Part shown: positions 57,404 through 64,000 of the stretch, piece after piece | Numbering within the stretch: the stretch's first letter is position 1 | Layout of the letters: each line of letters starts with the position of its first letter | Translations under genes and position numbers: made by a program | Assembly (NCBI GenBank): GCA_016721115.1 | Contig: JADKIW010000001.1 | Coordinates: 1,379,501 to 1,443,500, forward strand | Direction: 5' to 3' | Length of the DNA stretch: 64,000 nt | From: Candidatus Defluviilinea proxima | GTDB taxonomy: Bacteria; Chloroflexota; Anaerolineae; Anaerolineales; Villigracilaceae | The notes under the pieces: generated by a model | Told to the model about the DNA's origin: nothing | What the model saw: the letters and a program-made list of their open reading frames with translations, nothing else | Database searches by the model: none

Positions 57404-58621
57404 TTATTGTGCGCTGTGCAGTGCTTCTACAGGTTCCATGCGGGATGCCATCCGCGCGGGATAGAGCGACCCAAGCAGGGTAACAATGAACGCGGTAATG
57501 ATCAGATTGATGGCTGTATCAAGCGTCAGGTACGGGTAGATGCGGTCCGGCAGGACCATCCCGCCGCTGATGCCGAGATCTCCAAAGTAAATGCCAACCT
57601 TGCCAAAGTAAGTGGCAAGCCCCCAGCCAGTCAATGCGCCAAATGTGACGCCTCCCAATGCCAGCAGACTTGCTTCCGCGATAAATAGCGTGATGATCTG
57701 TCTGCCTTTCATGCCGATGGCACTGAGGATGCCGATCTCACGCATGCGTTCAAAGACGGACATAAGCAGTGTGTTTATGATGACGATGGCCGTCACACCC
57801 AAGACGATCAGATTGATGAAGGTGATATAGGCATTCGAAAAATCGTTGATCAACACGAGCAGTTCATTTAACTCTTTCCATGTTTTGACCTGGAAGCCCG
57901 TGCTGGGAATCGCGGCGGCAACGGCATCTGCATCTTCGCGGTCTTTCAACATCACAAAGATCATACTGGCATGGTCGCCTGCACCCGAGAAAGCCTGCGC
58001 CTTTGCCAACGGCAGAAGGACAACGCCTTTATCGTAGGCGCTGGTGCCAGTGGTGAAGATACCGCGCACGGTGAACATTTGCTCATCCACTGTGCCATCG
58101 GATGTGTTGACGAGCAGGTTGATCTGGTCGCCGACCTTCAACCCGAAACTCTCTGCCAATGGGTAACCGATCAGGATCCCTTCACGGTCATCAGCAGTGA
58201 TGAATTCACCATCGACCAGTGTGCGATACGGATCGTTGGCAGACGAAGCAGGGTCAATGCCCATGATCTCGACGCCGATGGAATCATCCTTGATGGAGAT
58301 GATGCCACTCGCGTTCAAACGCGGAGTTGCAGTCTGCACCTGATCCAACGTTTCGATCTGCGCTGCAACCTGCTCCGGGGTTTCGATCAGATACTCCCAC
58401 GCGACAGAGAGTTTGTCGGGGTCATAGTCCGCATCACGGACCTGGATGTGCCCACTGTTGAGGCGGAGTGTGGTTTCCATGGAACTGCGCATTTCACCTT
58501 GAAAGAAGGCGCCGATGAACATCAATAGGGCGGTCCCCAGTGCCAGTGCCAACCCCGAAAGGAACGAGCGGCGGCGATGTCTGCCTAAATTACGATAAGC
58601 CATTTTGAAATAATTGATCAT
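57404..58621 (-). CDS. FtsX-family ABC permease, 405 aa
   Basis: A MacB-like permease with four spans: one at the N-terminus (FLSGLALALGTALLMFIGAFF), a large external MacB_PCD domain (about 50-270), and three at the C-terminus starting with FINLIVLGVTAIVIINTLLM and ending with AINLIITAFIVTLLGSLY. The loop ERMREIGILSAIGMKGRQI is the FtsX cytoplasmic signature. It sits 11 bases before the ATPase gene. Confidence 0.92.
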   Translation of the reverse strand: MINYFKMAYRNLGRHRRRSFLSGLALALGTALLMFIGAFFQGEMRSSMETTLRLNSGHIQVRDADYDPDKLSVAWEYLIETPEQVAAQIETLDQVQTATPRLNASGIISIKDDSIGVEIMGIDPASSANDPYRTLVDGEFITADDREGILIGYPLAESFGLKVGDQINLLVNTSDGTVDEQMFTVRGIFTTGTSAYDKGVVLLPLAKAQAFSGAGDHASMIFVMLKDREDADAVAAAIPSTGFQVKTWKELNELLVLINDFSNAYITFINLIVLGVTAIVIINTLLMSVFERMREIGILSAIGMKGRQIITLFIAEASLLALGGVTFGALTGWGLATYFGKVGIYFGDLGISGGMVLPDRIYPYLTLDTAINLIITAFIVTLLGSLYPARMASRMEPVEALHSAQ

Positions 58622-58632
58622 AGTTATTCTCC

Positions 58633-58728
58633 AAACCTGACAGGTTTTCTCTAGGTGTCTAACGAGCAGACTTACCGGTTTTCTGCATAGCTTTTCCAGA
58701 AAAGGTTCTGCGGAAACCTGTCAGGTTT
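58633..58728. repeat. Inverted pair of AAACCTG(A/T)CAGGTTT palindromes
   Basis: AAACCTGACAGGTTT (58633-58647) and AAACCTGTCAGGTTT (58714-58728) are each near-palindromic and are exact complements of one another, enclosing 66 bases with a small hairpin (CAGAAAAGGTTCTG). The pair fills the whole 112-base gap between two permease genes of one operon, and resembles a BIME- or MITE-like element. It is likely to be transcribed with the operon. Confidence 0.6.
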
Positions 58729-58733
58729 TTTTA

Positions 58734-59963
58734 TTAAACGTAGTGCAACGCCTCCGCTGGTTCGCGCTGTGACGCCTGAATGGCAGGGTACAAAGCGGCC
58801 AACGCAGAGATAATGGCAACTGTCAGCGCGTGCTTCAGGATCTTCATCGGCACTAGACTGGTGTAAATGCGTCCACTGATGAGCGCGGTGTATTCGGTCA
58901 GGTTGGCGAATGCGCTGTAGTCCATGCCGTAATAACCGAGTATGCTGTAAATGAGTGTGCCCAATACGGCACCGATCACCGCACCGGCTATACCGATCAG
59001 TATCCCTTCCAATAGGAAGATGAGTGTGATCTGGCGTGGTTTCAATCCCAGTGCGCCGATGACGCCGATCTCACGGGTGCGTTCGAAGACGGCCATCATC
59101 AATAGGTTGAGGATACCGATGGCAACGATCCCGATCATGAAGGTGCCGAAAACACCCATCACACCGGTCTTCATTTCCAGCGTCTCTTTCAATTCAGGGA
59201 TGCTGGTCTCCCAACTGGTTACTTCATAACCGGGCGCGGCTGTATTGATGGCATCCATCACTCCAGGTTCCTGACCGATCTGTTTCAATGAAACGACGAT
59301 CTCTGTCACCTGACCATCCAACCCAGACAGGGCCTGTGCCTCAGCAAGAGACACGTAAATGGTGGCTTTTTCTACATTCGGCACACCGACATCGTAGATG
59401 CCCTTGACGGTCATGGTACGCTGGCGTTCTTGCTCGTTCTTTGAGTTGGCAACCATCGTGATGCGGTCGCCCACGTCAATGTTCATCGCAGTGGCAAGTC
59501 CCTGACCAATTACGATCAGGTCTCCATCCTCAGTAGAGACGTAATCTCCCTTTGAAATATTGTCTGCTACCGGGCTGATCTTGGACTCTTTCTCCGGTTC
59601 GATGCCAACAACGGAAACTGCAAACGCGCCTTCGCGGTTGGTTACCAGACCACCAGTAATAATACGCTTCGAGGCGGCAACCACCTCTGCTTGTGACTCT
59701 GCGGCTGCGACAATCGCATCCGGGGCATTCATGGGGAGCAGGGGTTTGCGTCCCACTTTTTCGTTATAACCGGGCGCATGGACTTGCACGTTACCTCCCA
59801 GCAATTGAATGGCATTGCCGTAGATGGCTTGTTCAAAGCCGGCCACCACGCCATCGTACAGCACCAGCATGGCCATCGTGATACCCATGCCTATGGCGAT
59901 CAGGAAGGTCCTGCGGCGTTGTCTCCACACGTTACGCCAGGCAAGTTTTAAATATAAGATCAT
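58734..59963 (-). CDS. FtsX-family ABC permease, 409 aa
   Basis: A MacB-like permease of the same architecture as its neighbour: N-terminal span (RTFLIAIGMGITMAMLVLYD), external MacB_PCD domain, and C-terminal spans around FGTFMIGIVAIGILNLLMMA, LLEGILIGIAGAVIGAVLGT and HALTVAIISALAALYPAI. The cytoplasmic loop FERTREIGVIGALGLKPRQI is conserved. The end (REPAEALHY) is the usual FtsX C-terminus. It probably forms a heterodimer with the 405-residue permease. Confidence 0.92.
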   Translation of the reverse strand: MILYLKLAWRNVWRQRRRTFLIAIGMGITMAMLVLYDGVVAGFEQAIYGNAIQLLGGNVQVHAPGYNEKVGRKPLLPMNAPDAIVAAAESQAEVVAASKRIITGGLVTNREGAFAVSVVGIEPEKESKISPVADNISKGDYVSTEDGDLIVIGQGLATAMNIDVGDRITMVANSKNEQERQRTMTVKGIYDVGVPNVEKATIYVSLAEAQALSGLDGQVTEIVVSLKQIGQEPGVMDAINTAAPGYEVTSWETSIPELKETLEMKTGVMGVFGTFMIGIVAIGILNLLMMAVFERTREIGVIGALGLKPRQITLIFLLEGILIGIAGAVIGAVLGTLIYSILGYYGMDYSAFANLTEYTALISGRIYTSLVPMKILKHALTVAIISALAALYPAIQASQREPAEALHYV

Positions 59964-59990
59964 TGATGATCTCCTTTCGAAAAGTTTTTC

Positions 59991-62555
59991 TTACTCGTAC
60001 CGTAGCGCTTCCACTACGTTCATGCCTGCAGCTTGTCTTGCCGGGATGATCGCGGCGAACGCACCGAACAATAAACCGATGGCGATGGCTGTCAAAATTC
60101 CGCTTGCAGGGAAGAGATAACCCAACGGGAAGATACCAGCCATGGCAACAACGATGACATAACCGAGATACAGTCCGCCTAAAATGCCGAAGGCGGTGCC
60201 GATCGCTGCGAGCAACAAGGCTTCTATTACAACCATCGTACGGACCTGTTTGCGTGTGCCGCCTGCCGCACGGATCATGCCGATCTCGCGTGTACGTTCA
60301 ATGACACTGATGGTCAGCGTGTTGACCATGGCGATCAATGACGGAACGGCGAGTAAAAGGAAAATGATATACAAACCACTGAATGCAATGTCCATTTGTG
60401 AGCGGAGGGATTCGTAATACTCCGTGCCGGAGACCACTTTGAAGGTCGGGTAGTTTTCTGCAAGAGCGCGAATAGCTTTATCTGCGGCAACACGGTCCGC
60501 ATCTTTCTTTAAGTTCAGTTGAAGGTACACATCGTCTGTTGCGCCGAAATCTGTTTGCAGGTTAGCTTGCGATATGTAGCCTGTGACCACTTTCGTGTTG
60601 AGCATATCGGTACCCATGGCAACGATGCGATACGTCAACGTGCCGTTGGGTGTGACAAGATCAATGGTATCTCCGACTTGTTTGCCAAGCCCGACCAACA
60701 AGGCGCCGTTCACGATGATGTTGCGTCCCTCTGCAAGGGAAGTGTAGGCAGAGTTGTCGTCAGCGTAGAGAGAGCTTTGAAAGTAGAGACCAGATACGGC
60801 TGGGTAAGAGACGGGGTCAATTCCCAAAATGGAGATCGCCTGACCGTTCGATTTCGCGTTGGCAAAACGAAGCGTGCTGATCTGGTCCACGCCATCAATG
60901 GCTTTGAGTTGTTCAGCAAACTCTGGCTTTGCACCTACATTGCTGCCCCACAGTGCGATGGCGGGCGGAATGAAAATGTAGTCACTGCCAAGGTTGTCGC
61001 GCATCATGTCATACAGAACAAACGTCAGGCTTGAGATCATGCCGCCGATGGCCACGATGATCGCGAGTGCCAACATACTGGTGCTGGCAGTCACTGCCAC
61101 ACGCGAAGGCTGGCGTGTGATGTTGCCCTGTGCCAGTTCACCTATGCCTTTCCTTGCATAGAACAACGCGATCACTCGACCAAAGATAGATGCGAATGGA
61201 CGTACCAACGCCGGGGCGATCAACACCAAACCAAGCAGGAAGAGAAATCCACCGGGGATGATGAATGCAGGTTGACCACTGAGAATGGCGATAACCGTAA
61301 GCACGATGATGATCACGCCTCCTACGAAGCCGATGCCTGTTTGCCGGTCAAATTGCGTTTCTGCCACTGACGGCCGCAACGCTTCGAGCGGGGTCACATT
61401 GCTGGCGTTGAACGCGGGGATCAACCCAGCCGTAACTGTGACACCCACGCCCAGGAAGATCGAGCCGAAGAAAAGCAACGGCGAGATCACAGGGTTGCCA
61501 AGATTTAAATTCACAAATTGGCTCATGAAAGGTTCGGCGAGGCGAATGGTTCCCCAGCCAAACAGGTAGCCAAGAATTAATCCGAGCCCTGTCCCAATGA
61601 TTCCTTGTAAGAGACCTTCAGCAACGATGATGCCGATGATGGTGCGGCGATTTGCGCCAAGCGCGCGCAATAAACCAATATCACGGCGTCGTTCGGCGAT
61701 CACGGTGCGGAATGTGTTAAAGATGATGAACCCGCCCATGAAAAGCGCGAGCACACCGAAGACGTTGAACATCGTCTGCGCGAGCTCAAGCGAAGCGAAC
61801 ATCTCTGTGCCTGTAAGCAATGTCCCGACCTGATACTGGTCGCCTAGTGTGGTTTCGATATTTGCTTGCACCTCAGCGCGGCGTTCTTCCATCGCCATCG
61901 CTTCGGTGTTGATGTTGATCGTATTGATCTTGCCAGACGAGTCAGTGATTTTTTGTGCATCTGGCAGGTTGACCCATACAGTCTCGTTGCCCGGCGCGAT
62001 CTTGGCAGGGAGGATGCCGACGATCGTTAATTCCGTCGTGCCGTCCACGCTTGGGATGCGGAAGGTATTGCCTACATTCACTTTAAGTGTGTCGGCGAGT
62101 GTGCGTGAGATCAAAGCGGAGGCGGAGTCATCGGCTTGTAAATAGCGGCCCTCCATCATTTGAAAAGCGCGCAACGAGCGTTCTGCATCGGGATCAATCC
62201 CGATGAGCGAAATGGCTGTCACGTTATCTGATTTGTTTGAATCCTTATCGAAGAAATCCGCAGGGATGTTGATGGTGCGTGCCAAAGAAGGTGCATACAC
62301 GCGGACACCATCCGCGCCCTGCAGTTTGTCTGCGACCGTTTGCGGGAATGCTTCACCGGAAACATGGGTGACGCTGTAATCTACAGCACCTTCCGCGCTT
62401 TGCACGTTGACCTGTAAAGCATTGAGCATGGTCGGCATGATGATGTTCATGCCGAAGATCACCACCACACCGAAAATGACCGCGAGGGTGGTGAGAAATG
62501 TGCGTAGTTTTCGCCCAGTGAGATAGCGGGCGGCGAGAGTGAGTTGGAGATTCAT
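59991..62555 (-). CDS. Large FtsX-family ABC permease, 854 aa (two FtsX modules)
   Basis: Two FtsX modules in one chain. Module 1: N-terminal span (RTFLTTLAVIFGVVVIFGMN), MacB_PCD domain, then spans around LAQTMFNVFGVLALFMGGFI, and RRDIGLLRALGANRRTI. A middle block (GGVIIIVLTVIAILSGQ) adds spans. Module 2 has its own external domain and ends with IIFLLLAVPSLIAMVNTLTI, RTREIGMIRAAGGTRKQV and AGMNVVEALRYE. It resembles lipoprotein/lipid exporter permeases and single-chain full-length MacB-type permeases. It directly abuts the first ATPase gene. Confidence 0.92.
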   Translation of the reverse strand: MNLQLTLAARYLTGRKLRTFLTTLAVIFGVVVIFGMNIIMPTMLNALQVNVQSAEGAVDYSVTHVSGEAFPQTVADKLQGADGVRVYAPSLARTINIPADFFDKDSNKSDNVTAISLIGIDPDAERSLRAFQMMEGRYLQADDSASALISRTLADTLKVNVGNTFRIPSVDGTTELTIVGILPAKIAPGNETVWVNLPDAQKITDSSGKINTININTEAMAMEERRAEVQANIETTLGDQYQVGTLLTGTEMFASLELAQTMFNVFGVLALFMGGFIIFNTFRTVIAERRRDIGLLRALGANRRTIIGIIVAEGLLQGIIGTGLGLILGYLFGWGTIRLAEPFMSQFVNLNLGNPVISPLLFFGSIFLGVGVTVTAGLIPAFNASNVTPLEALRPSVAETQFDRQTGIGFVGGVIIIVLTVIAILSGQPAFIIPGGFLFLLGLVLIAPALVRPFASIFGRVIALFYARKGIGELAQGNITRQPSRVAVTASTSMLALAIIVAIGGMISSLTFVLYDMMRDNLGSDYIFIPPAIALWGSNVGAKPEFAEQLKAIDGVDQISTLRFANAKSNGQAISILGIDPVSYPAVSGLYFQSSLYADDNSAYTSLAEGRNIIVNGALLVGLGKQVGDTIDLVTPNGTLTYRIVAMGTDMLNTKVVTGYISQANLQTDFGATDDVYLQLNLKKDADRVAADKAIRALAENYPTFKVVSGTEYYESLRSQMDIAFSGLYIIFLLLAVPSLIAMVNTLTISVIERTREIGMIRAAGGTRKQVRTMVVIEALLLAAIGTAFGILGGLYLGYVIVVAMAGIFPLGYLFPASGILTAIAIGLLFGAFAAIIPARQAAGMNVVEALRYE

Positions 62556-62556
62556 G

Positions 62557-63300
62557 TCAATCTCCCATTTCCTTTACTTTACCTGCCACGAAGTCTGCGG
62601 TTTTGCCGTTCTTTCGTTCAAGCAGTGTTTCATCCACGACTTTGCCATCTTTGAGGAAGATGATGCGGTCGGCATAAGCGGCAATGCGCGGATCATGTGT
62701 CACCATGACTACAGTGCGCTTGTATTGTTTTGAAACATCGCGCAACAAACTTGCGATCTCATCACTGGAGCGTGTATCGAGATTGCCGGTGGGTTCATCA
62801 GCGAGGATCAGTTCAGGGTCAGCGACCAGAGCACGGGCAATGGCGACGCGTTGTTGCTGCCCGCCGGAGAGTTGATCGGGACGATTCGCGAGTCGATCCG
62901 CAAGCCCGAATTTGGTCAGCCATTCTGTGGCTTTTTCCTTCGCCTCGGCCGGTTTCACGCCATCCAGCGTGATGGGCAGAGCGGCGTTTTCCAAAGCATT
63001 CAAGACCGGAATGAGATTGAAGAACTGAAATACAAAACCGATCCTGCGACGGCGCAGTTCTGTTAACTGATCGTCATTGAGGTCACTCAGATTATGTCCG
63101 CCGATGAGTACGTTTCCTTCGCTGGGCTTGTCCAACCCGCCGAGCAAATGCAACAGCGTAGACTTGCCGCATCCGCTGGGGCCCATGATGGCAACGAATT
63201 CACTTTCCCTGATCGTAACGTTGACGTGATCAAGTGCGGTGATCGCTGTAACACCAGCGCCGTATATTTTTGTCAATTTTTCAACTTGAATGTTAGACAT
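62557..63300 (-). CDS. ABC transporter ATP-binding protein (MacB/LolD type), first
   Basis: A 247-residue ATPase from the ATG at 63300 (MSNIQVEKLTKIYGAG), preceded by GGAGAAA; the frame is open to 63318. Walker A GPSGCGKSTLLHLLG, Q-loop FQFFNLIPVLNALEN, LSGGQQQRVAIARAL, ILADEPTGNLD and the His switch in VTHDPRIAAY are complete. It is the cognate ATPase of the 854-residue permease (1-base gap). Two ATPases in one operon suggest two transporters or one large complex. Confidence 0.93.
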   Translation of the reverse strand: MSNIQVEKLTKIYGAGVTAITALDHVNVTIRESEFVAIMGPSGCGKSTLLHLLGGLDKPSEGNVLIGGHNLSDLNDDQLTELRRRRIGFVFQFFNLIPVLNALENAALPITLDGVKPAEAKEKATEWLTKFGLADRLANRPDQLSGGQQQRVAIARALVADPELILADEPTGNLDTRSSDEIASLLRDVSKQYKRTVVMVTHDPRIAAYADRIIFLKDGKVVDETLLERKNGKTADFVAGKVKEMGD

Positions 63301-63338
63301 GATGTTTCTCCGTTCCATCTATAAAAACAATTTCCTGA

Positions 63339-63953
63339 TTATTCTTTGCCATCAGCAGGCAGATGCTCTTTCGTTTCCTTTTTTGGACGTCCGCGCCGCC
63401 GTATTTCGGGCTCGGGGAACGGCTGGCCTTTGATCGCTTCCAGCCGCATCTCGATCATGTCCAGCCAGCGCAAATCCGCTTCGAGGTGCATGATGGTTTT
63501 GTCGGTCAGCAGGATCTGTGCCATTTCGATCTGCGGGTCGTGTGTATCCCGTTGGGCCGTGGCATCGTGCAGTTCCTGATACAGGCGTGAGCGTTGGGTC
63601 TGGATAATGCGCGCCGGGTCCGCTTCTCCGGAGACCAATCCGATCATCAACTTGACAAAGAACTCGTCACGTTGATGTTCCGTGGGCACGCCATCATCGA
63701 ACCAGCCCTTCAAGGCATCACGTCCATCCCGGGTGATGGCATAAATGCGGCGGTCTGGTTCGCGGCCCTCGCCCAAGTCCGATTTGGTTTGCACCAGCCC
63801 CGACTCTTCCAATCGTTCCAGCGTGGTGTAGATCTGGGCAGGCTTCACATCCCACGTGGCTTCACCGACGACAGCCGAGAAGGCCGCATGCAGTTCATAT
63901 CCATGGCGGGATTTTTGAGCGAGCAATCCTAAAATGGCATTTCTGACCGACAA
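63339..63953 (-). CDS. PadR family transcriptional regulator
   Basis: A 204-residue regulator with the PadR winged helix: SVRNAILGLLAQKSRHGYEL, then PAQIYTTLERLEESGLVQTK and PDRRIYAITRDGRDALKGWF. A C-terminal helical domain (Vir_C-like) of about 90 residues follows. The start codon is TTG at 63953 with AGGAG eight bases upstream. PadR proteins usually repress the transporter operon next to them until a toxic ligand binds. It leads the export operon, and a small dyad lies in its promoter. Confidence 0.88.
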   Translation of the reverse strand: MSVRNAILGLLAQKSRHGYELHAAFSAVVGEATWDVKPAQIYTTLERLEESGLVQTKSDLGEGREPDRRIYAITRDGRDALKGWFDDGVPTEHQRDEFFVKLMIGLVSGEADPARIIQTQRSRLYQELHDATAQRDTHDPQIEMAQILLTDKTIMHLEADLRWLDMIEMRLEAIKGQPFPEPEIRRRGRPKKETKEHLPADGKE

Positions 63954-63965
63954 AGAGAATTCTCC

Positions 63966-63990
63966 TGAAAAATAGTATACAGGTTACTAA
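63966..63990 (-). promoter_or_regulatory. Promoter and possible operator of the PadR-export operon
   Basis: On the minus strand TATACT (63974-63979) is the -10 candidate; the -35 would lie at or past the window edge. AGTA and TACT arms around ACCTGTA (63974-63989) form a quasi-dyad over the -10, a suitable place for PadR binding. Confidence 0.4.
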
Positions 63991-64000
63991 TTATGCAACG

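Overview
The window looks like a chromosome segment from a member of the phylum Chloroflexota, probably class Anaerolineae. This is an inference from gene style only: proline/threonine-rich lipoprotein linkers, a T-box on thrS, a sortase, HXXEE and DUF711 proteins, and many small membrane ORFs. No 16S rRNA is present to confirm it. Most of the window has balanced base composition; the stretch around 42.4-46.3 kb is visibly AT-rich and carries an insertion sequence.

Region 1 (1-13.2 kb) is a phosphate and polyphosphate region. A minus-strand pstS-pstC-pstA-pstB-phoU operon is followed upstream by a PHP phosphoesterase, a 33-residue membrane peptide and surE. Divergently lie phoU2, a CHAD protein, a SixA-like phosphatase and ppk, the last split by a one-base frameshift. 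A PhoR/PhoB-type two-component pair closes the region. Direct repeats with exact 11-bp phasing, resembling PhoP boxes, precede pstS, the PHP gene, phoU2 and the response regulator, so the region reads as one self-regulating Pho regulon.

Region 2 (13.3-20.8 kb) has a class III nucleotide cyclase, HXXEE, DUF711 and two small membrane proteins separated by decayed copies of the trmH 3' end. TrmH and macro-domain genes and the infC-rpmI-rplT translation operon follow; infC appears to start at a rare AUC codon.

Region 3 (20.9-32.3 kb) holds two ECF sigma loci, thrS with a T-box and a downstream threonine-containing leader peptide, serC, tRNA-Val(GAC), a sortase, an unlisted 48-residue membrane protein and rlmD. 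Region 4 (32.3-42.4 kb) holds an SPFH protein, a CASTOR/POLLUX-like channel, an MBL hydrolase, a WYL regulator facing a GyrI-like protein across a shared palindrome, an alpha/alpha-toroid protein and a membrane HD-GYP protein.

Region 5 (42.4-49.9 kb) is the accessory part. A TIR-STAND-TPR gene of the NLR-like immune type is cut by a 790-bp IS1-family element with a 9-bp target duplication; removing the element restores an intact 1024-codon frame. Next come an ABC-F ATPase and a REP-associated tyrosine transposase that contains a perfect REP-like palindrome inside its own coding sequence.

Region 6 (49.9-64 kb) has an ATP-grasp ligase, an SIS isomerase, a membrane protein of unknown role, a YbaK deacylase and an acetyltransferase. 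It ends with an eight-gene PadR-ABC-FtsX-FtsX-FtsX-ABC-HlyD-HlyD export operon.
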